Positions 1-8,695 of a DNA stretch of 53,999 nt are shown here, piece by piece. This DNA comes from Mesorhizobium silamurunense. Its GTDB lineage: Bacteria > Pseudomonadota > Alphaproteobacteria > Rhizobiales > Rhizobiaceae. The notes beneath the pieces were generated by a model. The model was given only the letters and a program-made list of their open reading frames with translations, was not told the DNA's origin and made no database searches. A program made the position numbers and the translations under genes. Position 1 is the first letter of the stretch, and every line of letters begins with the position of its first letter. Location: contig NZ_JHQR01000068.1 of the NCBI RefSeq assembly GCF_014843825.1, positions 1 to 53,999 of the forward strand, read 5' to 3'.

Positions 1-276
1 CAACGGCGCGCCAGGCGTCGCCGCCCCAGGCGTCGTCACCATGGCCACGGCATCGCCGGTCAAAGCCGCCGTCTGCACCTGCGCGAGGCCGGAAGGTTCC
101 GGCAGCACGGCCACCGTTTCAGGCAGCGCAACGGTCGGCGTATCGTCCTCGACGGCCGGCGTCGAAGCCGCTGCAAGCGCAGGCGTGGCCTTCATCTGCG
201 AGGTCGAGGTACAGCCGCTGAGGCCGGCAGCGGCAACGAGCGCGCCGATCGCGGAGAGGATGATTTTCGCTGCCAA
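1..276 (-). CDS. Putative lipoprotein, N-terminal part only (runs off the window)
   Basis: Read on the minus strand from a TTG at 276, the frame gives a short basic start (LAAK), a hydrophobic stretch and the lipobox L-S-G-C at about residues 19-22, followed by an Ala/Pro/Thr/Val-rich linker typical of an exported, unstructured region. No stop occurs before the window edge, so the C-terminal functional domain is not visible. An in-frame TAA lies about 13 codons upstream of the TTG, so the start must be this TTG or a CTG three codons earlier. There is no clear Shine-Dalgarno site, so the exact start is uncertain. The lipobox implies anchoring to a membrane after cleavage before Cys. The function cannot be assigned from this fragment. 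Confidence 0.6.
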   Translation of the reverse strand, partial: MAAKIILSAIGALVAAAGLSGCTSTSQMKATPALAAASTPAVEDDTPTVALPETVAVLPEPSGLAQVQTAALTGDAVAMVTTPGAATPGAPL

Positions 277-449
277 GCCCTGCAGGTCCGGTTGTCGGTT
301 GTTAAAAAGTCCTTACACGAGCGATTCCAACCGGGCAATCGGGGCCGTATGCAGGTTTCGGGTGGCGAGACCGAAGCAAACTGCCATATTGCTCCCTATC
401 TGTACTATTCATGTACCTGTTTTTCGCGATTTGCGGAAAGGAGCCCACC

Positions 450-1019
450 ATGGAAAACGCATCACCGATCACGGCCGGCCACGCAGTGTTAGAAACAGTG
501 ATCGGCTTCATGGGCATTGCCTGGAGCGAAAAGGGTCTGATCCGGCTCTGCCTGCCCGAGCGCAGCCGCGAAGCGGTCGAGCGCCGGCTGTTTGGCCATG
601 CCGGCGTTTCGACCACGACAGAGCAGCCGAAATGGGTGGCCGAACTGATCGCGTCGATCAAGGCCTATGCGGCTGGAGAGGATGTCGATTTTTCCGACGT
701 GCCGGTCGATCTCGACGGCGTCGACGATTTCCGCCTCGCCATCTATGACGCCGCGCGCAAGCTCGGCTTCGGCGAGACCACCACCTATGGCGAACTGGCT
801 AAGCGCGCCGGCCATTCCGGCCTCGCCCGCGAAACCGGTGCGGCCCTCGGCGCCAATCCGGTGCCTCTGGTCATTCCATGCCACCGCATCCTTGCCGCCG
901 GCGGCAAGATCGGCGGCTTCTCCGCACCTGGCGGCTCGGTCACCAAGGAGAAGATGTTGGCCATGGAAGGCGTGCGCGTCGGCCCGCCGCCGGCCGCGCA
1001 GGCATCATTCGGTTTCTGA
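450..1019 (+). CDS. ogt: Methylated-DNA--protein-cysteine methyltransferase
   Basis: A 189-residue protein of the Ogt/AGT family, which transfers the alkyl group from O6-alkylguanine (and O4-alkylthymine) to its own cysteine in a suicide reaction. The active-site motif V-I-P-C-H-R-I lies about two thirds along, followed by the conserved glycine-rich stretch G-G-K-I-G-G-F. Upstream, F-G-E-T-T-T-Y-G-E-L-A matches the DNA-binding helix-turn-helix entry of the family. The ATG at 450 is chosen over an in-frame ATG at 411 because AAAGGAG lies 7 bases before it. It stands alone, with an unrelated minus-strand gene downstream. Length and motifs are normal, so it is probably functional. Whether it is the only such enzyme in the cell cannot be seen. 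Confidence 0.93.
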   Translation: MENASPITAGHAVLETVIGFMGIAWSEKGLIRLCLPERSREAVERRLFGHAGVSTTTEQPKWVAELIASIKAYAAGEDVDFSDVPVDLDGVDDFRLAIYDAARKLGFGETTTYGELAKRAGHSGLARETGAALGANPVPLVIPCHRILAAGGKIGGFSAPGGSVTKEKMLAMEGVRVGPPPAAQASFGF

Positions 1020-1044
1020 CAAGCTTGCCGAACGCCGGGCTGCT

Positions 1045-1374
1045 CTAGTGATGGGGGAAGAGCCGCCGGCGGAAGTGTCGGTCGAAGTCCGGCCGCTTGC
1101 AGACATAGACGGGGCAGGATTTGGTGTCGGCGCTGGGCACATAGGCCCGCGCCCTCACCTCGCCCATGTTGCAGAAGCGTTCGTCCCGCACATAGCGGTC
1201 ATAGAGCGGCAGTCCCGGAACGCGGCTCGACTGGTAGCGCAGGATGACGGCGCCCTGCCTGGCGATCGTCGCCTGCACGCGATCGCAGCTCATGCGCGTC
1301 GGGTCGTAGCGCGAGACGGCCTGCGCCTCGGCGGCCACCAGCATCAGGCAGGCGGCGAGCAGAATTCTCTTCAT
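1045..1374 (-). CDS. Small secreted protein of unknown function
   Basis: 109 residues. MKRILLAACLMLVAAEAQA is a good Sec signal peptide with probable cleavage after A-Q-A. The mature part is about 90 residues, has four cysteines (near residues 30, 68, 87 and 92, probably two disulfides) and ends in an Arg/His-rich tail. I do not recognise the family with confidence, though short Cys-containing periplasmic proteins of this shape are common in Rhizobiales. The ATG at 1374 is preceded on its strand by GAGAGGACC, a usable ribosome-binding site. It converges with the methyltransferase gene upstream and diverges from the cold-shock gene. Confidence 0.7.
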   Translation of the reverse strand: MKRILLAACLMLVAAEAQAVSRYDPTRMSCDRVQATIARQGAVILRYQSSRVPGLPLYDRYVRDERFCNMGEVRARAYVPSADTKSCPVYVCKRPDFDRHFRRRLFPHH

Positions 1375-1490
1375 GGTCCTCTCCTACGACAGCGAGCATA
1401 TCTTGCCTCCTAGAACGCACGCCTGGCCGCAAAACTTCCACGCGGATTGGGGCCGTTGCACGCTATCGCGGCACATGCCGGTAACGCCAT

Positions 1491-1519
1491 CTTGTTTTCG
1501 TCCGCGAACCATACTATAT
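1491..1519 (+). promoter_or_regulatory. Predicted promoter of the first cold-shock gene
   Basis: CTTGTT at 1491-1496 and CTATAT at 1514-1519 are separated by exactly 17 bases, close to the alphaproteobacterial housekeeping consensus. Transcription would begin near 1526, giving an untranslated leader of about 120 bases before the cold-shock ATG, a usual feature of cold-shock genes whose leader controls stability and translation. The rest of the 1375-1647 interval shows no ORF worth calling. Confidence 0.55.
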
Positions 1520-1647
1520 CCGACGCATTGAATTTGGCCGATCGATCGGGCCTCGCGATCTTCGCGTTTGCTGACGTCTCCAAAATTTCGATACCGCCGG
1601 CCGGGCTTTGGTCCGGTCAAACGAAGCAAATGTGAAGGATATTCTAA

Positions 1648-1860
1648 ATGGCAACTGGTACGGTCAAGTGGTTCAACGCCACCAAGGGCTTCGGCTTCAT
1701 CCAGCCCGACAGTGGCGGCGCGGACGTTTTCGTCCACATCTCCGCCGTCGAGCGCGCTGGCATGACCACCCTCGTTGAAGGCCAGAAAATCAACTTCGAG
1801 ATCGAGCAGGACCGCCGCACCGGCAAGTCCGCTGCTGGATCTCTGAGCAAGGCAGCCTGA
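1648..1860 (+). CDS. Cold-shock domain protein (CspA family)
   Basis: 70 residues, a single OB-fold cold-shock domain. RNP1 reads K-G-F-G-F-I and RNP2 reads V-F-V-H-I, with the family start G-T-V-K-W-F-N. These proteins bind single-stranded RNA/DNA and act as RNA chaperones in the cytoplasm. A Shine-Dalgarno-like GAAGGA sits upstream of the ATG. It is the most diverged of the three cold-shock genes in the window: its tail lacks the G-P-K-A-V-N-L ending of the two copies near 52 kb and reads K-S-A-A-G-S-L instead. The gene is monocistronic, with its own promoter and a downstream terminator. Confidence 0.95.
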   Translation: MATGTVKWFNATKGFGFIQPDSGGADVFVHISAVERAGMTTLVEGQKINFEIEQDRRTGKSAAGSLSKAA

Positions 1861-2026
1861 TTTTTGCGAATGGCGCGCGCCGGACGAAGGTTCGGGGCGC
1901 ACGGCAAGTCACGGATGTACTGACGGTCGCGCGATAAGCGCGCCGGAGCGGAAGGATCCGACAAGCCGAAGCAGCAGATTGCTGCCGGCCCGGCTCCGAC
2001 GTTCCCGATCAGGCTACCGGCATAGG

Positions 2027-2052
2027 AAGGCGGGCATTGTCCCGCCTTTTTT
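2027..2052 (+). terminator. Rho-independent terminator after the cold-shock gene
   Basis: AAGGCGGG (2027-2034) pairs with CCCGCCTT (2041-2048) around a 6-base loop, followed by a run of T. It lies about 170 bases after the cold-shock stop codon, so the mRNA has a long 3' untranslated region. Confidence 0.8.
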
Positions 2053-2099
2053 GTTGTCTGTCTTTGGCAGCGCTCTCCCGCGCATGTTAGAGTCGCCAC

Positions 2100-2300
2100 A
2101 TGACCAAGCTCGAGCAAATCCAAGCACTCGTCACCGATCTTGATCCAGGGGAATTCAAGGCGTTTGCTGCCTGGTTCGAGGCGCTTCAAGCTGACTTATG
2201 GGATAAGCAGATCGAAGCCGACGCCAAGGCCGGTCGGCTGGATAAGCTTGCCGAGCAGGCGTTGGCTGAAATTCGGGCCGGAAAGCTTCGACCTCTTTAG
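2100..2300 (+). CDS. Small antitoxin-like protein with no adjacent toxin
   Basis: 66 residues, charged and helical. The central W-D-K-Q-I-E-A-D-A-K-A-G-R-L-D-K-L and the tail A-L-A-E-I-R-A-G-K are typical of short proteins annotated as antitoxins upstream of ParE/RelE toxins in many bacteria. Here no toxin follows: the next gene, a glutathione transferase, is on the opposite strand 19 bases away. It may be an orphan antitoxin, or a small protein of unrelated role. There is no strong Shine-Dalgarno site. That it is expressed is plausible, and the TA connection is inference from sequence style only. Confidence 0.6.
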   Translation: MTKLEQIQALVTDLDPGEFKAFAAWFEALQADLWDKQIEADAKAGRLDKLAEQALAEIRAGKLRPL

Positions 2301-2319
2301 TTTCAGCCGCGAGACCTGC

Positions 2320-2928
2320 TCAGGCCTGCCACTCGATCGGCACATGCCCCTTATCCGCCTCGACGCGATTCAGCCACTCCACCACGGCCGGATAGGCGTC
2401 AAGCTGGAAGCCGCCCTTCTCGGCGGTATGGGTATAAGCATAGAGCGCGATGTCGGCGACGCTATAAGTGCTGCCTGCGAAAAAGGCGTTCTGCTCCAGA
2501 TGCTTGTTCATCACGTCGAGCGCCTTGTTGCCGCGCTCCAGCGTCAGGGCGAGCCGTTCAGGCGTCGCATCCTTCGCCCTTTCCGGAAATGTGCGCAGCG
2601 CCTTGCGCACCGCGATATAGGGCTCGTGGCTGTACTGCTCGAAGAACAGCCATTGATAGGCCAGCCCGCGCTCGTATCTGTCGGCAGGCAGGAAACGCGT
2701 GCCTTCGGCGAGATAGAGCAGGATGGCGTTGGATTCGGCGATGCGCCGGCCGTCGTCGAGCTCGAGCAGCGGCACCATCGCGTTTGGGTTCTTGGCGACA
2801 TAGTCGGCCTTGCGCGTCTCGCCGGTATGTGAGCTGACCTCGACACGGCTGAAGGGAATGCCGAGCTTTGCCATCAACAGACGCGGCTTGTAGCAATTGC
2901 CGCTGTCGATCATGTCATAAAGTATCAT
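2320..2928 (-). CDS. Glutathione S-transferase family protein
   Basis: 202 residues. The N-terminal thioredoxin-like domain has the start I-L-Y-D-M-I-D-S-G-N-C-Y-K-P-R and the glutathione-binding segment V-P-L-L-E-L-D-D-G-R-R-I-A-E-S-N-A-I-L. The C-terminal helical domain contains the N-capping motif region S-V-A-D-I-A-L-Y-A-Y. These cytosolic enzymes conjugate or reduce electrophiles with glutathione, and the substrate cannot be told. The ATG at 2928 is chosen over the upstream in-frame codon at 2946 because GAGGAGAGGG precedes it. It is monocistronic. Confidence 0.9.
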   Translation of the reverse strand: MILYDMIDSGNCYKPRLLMAKLGIPFSRVEVSSHTGETRKADYVAKNPNAMVPLLELDDGRRIAESNAILLYLAEGTRFLPADRYERGLAYQWLFFEQYSHEPYIAVRKALRTFPERAKDATPERLALTLERGNKALDVMNKHLEQNAFFAGSTYSVADIALYAYTHTAEKGGFQLDAYPAVVEWLNRVEADKGHVPIEWQA

Positions 2929-3015
2929 GGCCCTCTCCTCGAGCATCGAGCGATCGAGAAGCCTCTAACCCGCTTGCGCGAGTCTCATCCAGTGATTTGT
3001 TTTTGGGTCAAAACA

Positions 3016-3876
3016 TCAGCGGCGCTGATGCAATTGCACGACCTTGTTGTCCGTGGCGAGCAGCGCATCGATCGAAAGCGGCTCTTCGTTGAAGATCGTG
3101 CCGGCGAGCGCCGGGCGGGCGAGGTGGAACCCTTGCAGAAGGTCGACGCCGCCGTCGAGCGCGACGCGCAGATGCGTGGCCTGCTCGATGCCTTCGACCA
3201 GCACCTTGGCGCCGCGGTCGTGCAGCATCGAGACCAGCGGCCGGAAGAACCGCTCGGCAGCGGCATGGCGGCAGAACTCGGCGAACCAGCCGCCGTCGAT
3301 CTTGACGATGTCCGGCAAAAGCAGGCTCATGCGCGTTTCGGTCGAATGTCCAGTGCCGAAATCGTCGATGGCGATGCGGATGCCGTCACGCCTCATCTCG
3401 CGCACGATGCCGGCGAGCCGATGCTCGTCGGCCGCCTGTTCGGTGATCTCGCAGACCAGCCTGGTCGGCTCGAGGCCGAAATCGCCGAGATGCCTGGTCA
3501 TGAGGCGGATCTCGGCCAGCGCCCGCCCGAGGTGATCGTTGATCATCGGGTTGTAGTTGAAGAACAGGGTAAGCCCATCGACGCCGATGTTGCGGTAGTT
3601 GCCGAGATGCAGCATCCGGCACATCGTCTCGACGAACAGGCGATCCGATGCCGGCACACCGTCGAAGAACACCGGCGGCGCCACGGGCCTCGCCGCGCGG
3701 CGCGGCTCGATCAGGGCTTCGACGGCGACAGCTTTCAGCGTCCTGCCCTGCGGCGCGAAGATCGGCTGGTAGGCGCTCCACAGCCGGAACTCGCCATAGA
3801 CGCCGAACTGGAGGCCGATCTCGTCGGCGAAGATTGCCTCGGCGGCATTGCGCCGCCTCTCGGGCCCCGCGGTCAT
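3016..3876 (-). CDS. EAL-domain c-di-GMP phosphodiesterase-like protein (downstream of a pair)
   Basis: 286 residues, essentially one EAL domain without a transmembrane or recognisable sensory domain. The metal- and substrate-binding positions seem kept: E-A-L in V-E-A-L-I-E, Asn in F-F-N-Y-N-P, E-I-T-E-Q, the loop-6 motif D-D-F-G-T-G, Lys in D-I-V-K-I-D, E-G-I-E and Q-G-F. It could therefore hydrolyse c-di-GMP to pGpG. The motif is E-A-L-I-E-P rather than E-A-L-L-R, a moderate departure. Its ATG overlaps the stop codon of the upstream EAL gene by four bases and is preceded by GGGGAGG, so the two are translationally coupled. Confidence 0.88.
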   Translation of the reverse strand: MTAGPERRRNAAEAIFADEIGLQFGVYGEFRLWSAYQPIFAPQGRTLKAVAVEALIEPRRAARPVAPPVFFDGVPASDRLFVETMCRMLHLGNYRNIGVDGLTLFFNYNPMINDHLGRALAEIRLMTRHLGDFGLEPTRLVCEITEQAADEHRLAGIVREMRRDGIRIAIDDFGTGHSTETRMSLLLPDIVKIDGGWFAEFCRHAAAERFFRPLVSMLHDRGAKVLVEGIEQATHLRVALDGGVDLLQGFHLARPALAGTIFNEEPLSIDALLATDNKVVQLHQRR

Positions 3877-4772
3877 GGCCTCCCCTTGCGCCCGAACACC
3901 CTCGGCGGTCGCGACGGCGGCACGGGAGCGGAATTGGTTGCGACCGAAGTCTTGCTCTCTTCAGCTTCGGACACCCGCGTAGTCTTGCCGAAGACGCGAA
4001 AACTGGTCGGCGCCAGTTCCGGCCGGGCGAGCACATAGCCTTGCACCATGGAGGCCCCGGATTTCTCGGCGAGCTCGAGCTGCCAGCCTTCCTCGATGCC
4101 TTCGAAGACCGTGCGGATGCCCTGGCTTTCGAAACTCTTCACCATCGCGGTAAGCAGCGCGAATCCGGCCCCGGACTCCATCAGCTGCGTGATCCAGTGG
4201 GCATCGAACTTGACGATGTCGGGCTTGAGCTCCTTGATGCGGTTGATGTCGGACTCGTCGGCGCCGTAATCGTCCACGGCGATGCGGAAGCCGTTGCCCC
4301 TCAGCGCTTCGACAAAGCTGTAGAGCGTCTCCTGCGAAGCCGATTTCTGCTCGGTCACCTCGCAGACGATGCGGCGCGGATCGATGCCGGCCTCGTGCAG
4401 CACCAGGCGCATGTCGCGCAGCGCCTTGTCGACAATGGCGCGATCAGTGAACACAGACGGATCGAAATTGATGAAGATGGATGCCTCTTCCGGCAGGCAG
4501 GCACCGGCGTTGAGCAGATGCAGCGTCCTGGTCAGCGCCTCGATATGCAGCCGGTCGCCCGCCGGGCAGGTGCCGAAGAAACTCATCGGCGACTGCGGCT
4601 CACCATCGCGGAACGGCCGGATCAGGCCCTCGAAGGCGACGAGCGAAAGCTTGCCTTCATTGAAGGCGAAGATCGGCTGGAAGGCGCTCTGCAGCGTGTA
4701 GATGCCCCAGACACCGCTCGAGGTGCCGTCATCATGACGGATGATATGGGCAAGCCCGATGCTGCGCGACAA
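3873..4772 (-). CDS. Degenerate EAL-domain protein (upstream of a pair)
   Basis: 299 residues, a cytoplasmic EAL domain plus a proline-rich C-terminal tail (last ~35 residues). The signature reads E-G-L-I-R, and the loop-6 motif is D-D-Y-G-A-D-E-S-D instead of D-D-F-G-T-G; E-V-T-E-Q, the K-F-D segment and E-G-I-E remain. The altered loop makes weak or absent catalysis likely, so it may be a c-di-GMP receptor or a partner that controls the more canonical EAL protein encoded immediately downstream. The start is a TTG at 4772 behind GAGGGA; an in-frame stop lies just upstream and only rare start codons sit between. Substrate binding is inference. Confidence 0.85.
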   Translation of the reverse strand: MSRSIGLAHIIRHDDGTSSGVWGIYTLQSAFQPIFAFNEGKLSLVAFEGLIRPFRDGEPQSPMSFFGTCPAGDRLHIEALTRTLHLLNAGACLPEEASIFINFDPSVFTDRAIVDKALRDMRLVLHEAGIDPRRIVCEVTEQKSASQETLYSFVEALRGNGFRIAVDDYGADESDINRIKELKPDIVKFDAHWITQLMESGAGFALLTAMVKSFESQGIRTVFEGIEEGWQLELAEKSGASMVQGYVLARPELAPTSFRVFGKTTRVSEAEESKTSVATNSAPVPPSRPPRVFGRKGRP

Positions 4773-4926
4773 AGGTCCCTCGCTCCGCGAAATCAGCGGA
4801 ATTCAATCAGCCATCCTGCCAGCCAAGGGTTTACCGGTCGTTGATGAATTTATAGTTGCCGGTCACACCACCTTGACCGCTGGATCATCCGACAATGCTT
4901 GCGCTTGGGCCGATCATGCGACATGA

Positions 4927-6180
<1,254 letters not shown>

Positions 6181-6204
6181 CCGGCAACGCGGCCGGCCGA
6201 TGAG

Positions 6205-6233
6205 AAAAACCCGGCTTCGCGCCGGGTTTTTTT
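6205..6233. terminator. Bidirectional terminator between aatA and the cupin gene
   Basis: AAACCCGGC (6207-6215) pairs with GCCGGGTTT (6221-6230) around TTCGC. A tracts precede it and T tracts follow, so it can terminate both converging transcripts. Confidence 0.85.
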
Positions 6234-6240
6234 GGACTTC

Positions 6241-6636
6241 TCAGCCGCCATATTGCTCGTCGGAGACCGCCTCCAGCCACTCGGCGTGGACGCCGTCCAG
6301 CGCTTCCTGCATGGCAACATGCGTCATGGTGGTTTTCGGTCCAGCGCCGTGCCAGTGCTTCTCGCCCGGCGCGAAGGAGACGACGTCGCCCGCCCTGATC
6401 GCCTCGATCGGCCCGCCCCATGTCTGCGCAAGCCCGGCGCCCGAGGTGACATAGAGCGTCTGGCCGAGCGGGTGCGAGTGCCAATGGGTGCGGGCGCCCG
6501 GTTCGAAGCTGACCAGCGTCGCCCTCAGCCGCGCCGGCGCCTCCTTCTCGATGATCGGCGTCTGCAGCACCTTGCCGGTGAAATACTTTTCAGGCGCGAT
6601 GACCGTCGGCACGCTACCGCACGCAATGATCTTCAT
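6241..6636 (-). CDS. Cupin-domain protein, (R)-mandelonitrile-lyase-like
   Basis: 131 residues, a single small beta-barrel cupin. The metal-binding motif reads T-H-W-H-S-H-P-L-G-Q with the later histidine in G-E-K-H-W-H-G, matching manganese- or iron-binding cupins often annotated as (R)-mandelonitrile lyase or carboxymuconolactone-type cupins. The actual reaction is unknown. The ATG at 6636 is preferred to 6669 because GAGGA lies 8 bases before it. Monocistronic. The 280 bases between this start and the GGDEF-EAL gene include an AT-rich patch (about 6775-6840), presumably the divergent promoter region; no other gene is seen there. Confidence 0.85.
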   Translation of the reverse strand: MKIIACGSVPTVIAPEKYFTGKVLQTPIIEKEAPARLRATLVSFEPGARTHWHSHPLGQTLYVTSGAGLAQTWGGPIEAIRAGDVVSFAPGEKHWHGAGPKTTMTHVAMQEALDGVHAEWLEAVSDEQYGG

Positions 6637-6919
6637 CGTAGAAATCCTCAATCGTTGACGAACCGGCAAATCGCTAGCGCGGCATCTCGCAGTCTAGTTT
6701 CACCCCGGCACGGGGCCAGTGCAACCGGCCTTTCCGATTGTCGACCTCGACGGCACCGAAACATGCTTCGGCGCTGCTTCAACTCATTTTATTAGCCATT
6801 TAAAATACTGTCATAAATTGTTGCTTTTTAACCATAAAATGAGGCGCCGGGCCGCGCGCCTGGGAACCGGGCAAGGCAGCGGCCATGCTCAATGTCTTTT
6901 TAACGGCTGGGCTCTAGCC

Positions 6920-8474
6920 ATGGCCGTGCTGTGGGGCACGGACATGAGCATCTCAGCGACAATCGAGGGTCATAGCGGCAGGATTTACCGCGGCATTCAG
7001 GCGCTGCTTGTGGCGAGCATCGCCGCCACCGCTACTGCCGTCTTTGGCCTGACCGAAAATGCCTCCCGCGCCACCGCTCTTACGATGGCCGCGACATCGA
7101 CCAGCCTGGCGCTCCTGGTGCTGATGTATATGCGCTCGAGCATCGTCCAGCGCCTGCAGTCGGCGGCGGACGCTGAAGCCGAGAAGCACCGCTTTCTCAG
7201 CATCGACGCCATGACCGGCGCCATGACCCGACGCTATTTCCTCGAGGCGCTGAACGACAGGCTAGGCGCCTTGCGCAACGGGCGGCAGGCGAGCCTTGTG
7301 CTGATCGACCTCGACCATTTCAAGCAGCTCAACGACACTTTCGGCCACCAGTTCGGCGACCTTGCCCTCGCCTATCTGGTCAAGGAGGCGGAGCGCATCT
7401 TTGCCGATAGCATTGTCGGACGGCTGGGCGGCGACGAGTTCGGCGTCATTATCCCGCATGGCGACGCGGCCGCGCTCGACAAGGATGTGCGCCGGCTGCT
7501 CGACGCGATGCGGGCCGGAAAGCGGCATGAAGGCAAGATCATTCCGCTGTCGATCTCGCTGGGGGTTGCGCTTGCGCCGCTGCACGCCTCCAACCCCACC
7601 GAGCTGATGTTGCTTGCCGATCTCGCGCTCTACGAAAGCAAGGCGGCAGGCCGGGGTCGTGTCACCGTCTTCGACGAGGAGATGCTGTCGGACAAGCGAT
7701 ACCGCCGCCTCGTGGAGCGCGAGTTGCGCGCCGCCGTCTATCTTGGCGAGCTGGAGCTCCACTACCAGCCGATCGTCGGCGCCGAGGGCTCCATCGACGC
7801 GCTCGAAGGCTTGATCCGCTGGCGCCATCCCGTCCGCGGGCTGATCTCGCCGGCCGAATTCATCCCGATTGCCGAGCGTTCTGCCCTCATCGACATGATC
7901 GGCGAGTGGGTCTTCAAGCGCGCCTGCGCCGATATCGGTCACTTTCCAGGGCGGCGCATCTCGATCAACGTCTCGGGCGAGCAGCTGAAGCAACGACGAG
8001 ATCGTGACGATGTGCGAGCGCATTCTGCGCGAGACCGGCCGGTCGGCATCCTCGTTCATCATCGAGATCACCGAGACGGTTGCGACCGCCGCGACGCCGG
8101 AAATCCTCAGGCGCCTGGAAGCCTTGCGCGGGCTCGGCTTCCATATCGCGCTTGACGACTTCGGCACGGGTCACTGCGGCTTCAACTATCTGAAGACCTT
8201 GCCCATCGACAGCGTCAAAATCGACCGATCCTACATCCGCAGCCTCGCCCACGATCAGGTGGCGCAGATCTTCGTTTCCGCGCTCGCCCAGATCGCGCGC
8301 ATCCAGGACATCACCATCGTCGCCGAAGGCGTCGAAACGTCGGAGGAGTTCACCTTTGCCCGCACCGCCGGCTGCAGCCGCTTCCAGGGCTATTTCTTCG
8401 GCAAGCCGGCGCCGCGCGACAAGGCGAGCGTGCTCTGCGCTGCCGATAGCAAGCCACTGGCGCTCAGCGCCTGA
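6920..8474 (+). pseudogene. GGDEF-EAL c-di-GMP turnover protein interrupted by a frameshift
   Basis: Two membrane segments (about residues 15-65) are followed by a GGDEF domain with an intact G-G-D-E-F motif and then an EAL domain with E-G-L-I-R-W, N-V-S-G-E-Q, E-I-T-E-T, D-D-F-G-T-G, K-I-D and E-G-V-E-T. The reading frame breaks near 7991: after G-E-Q-L-K the first frame runs into unrelated sequence and stops at 8155, while the next frame resumes N-D-E-I-V-T-M-C-E-R directly and continues to 8474. Removing one base (C at about 7991) restores one ORF of about 517 codons. As written, the product would keep GGDEF but lose most of EAL. It could be a true mutation, a phase-variable state or a sequencing error. 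Starts at 6920 or 6944 are both possible. Confidence 0.85.
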
Positions 8475-8619
8475 CAAACTGGGCGCCTGACAGACCAAAG
8501 CCGGCGCACTTCCTATTTCTCTTGCCCTCTCCGCGAACCCGTGTGACGATGGCCTTGGGCAGGTGGTGAGCAACAGCCCCGTCCGCGACGGCCGAACAGG
8601 CCGGCCGCCGCTCTTCACA

Positions 8620-8667
8620 GAGTGCGATCGGACGCAAAACCGGTTTCCACTTTTGCTGATCGCTCTC
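8620..8667. repeat. Rhizobial short palindromic intergenic repeat, copy A
   Basis: On the minus strand this reads GAGCGATCAGCAAAAGTGG followed by AACCGGTTTTGCG and a matching GATCGC arm, so it folds into a hairpin. It is related to the copies at 37544 and 45179 (all share an AAAGTG..AACCGGTTTT-like core). Repeats of this kind are widespread between genes in Rhizobiales. The rest of 8475-8695 holds only the leader of the next gene. Confidence 0.6.
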
Positions 8668-8695
8668 TTGGGAAACGCCTGAGTGGAGGTCAGCC

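Noticed and set aside
41..748. Long plus-strand open frame at the window start
   Set aside because: It overlaps the lipoprotein fragment and the start of ogt, has shadow-like Arg/Ala composition, no domain and no ribosome-binding site.
6793..6815. Pho box upstream of the GGDEF-EAL gene
   Set aside because: CTGTCATAAA matches one half-site, but the second half (TTGTTGC) does not.
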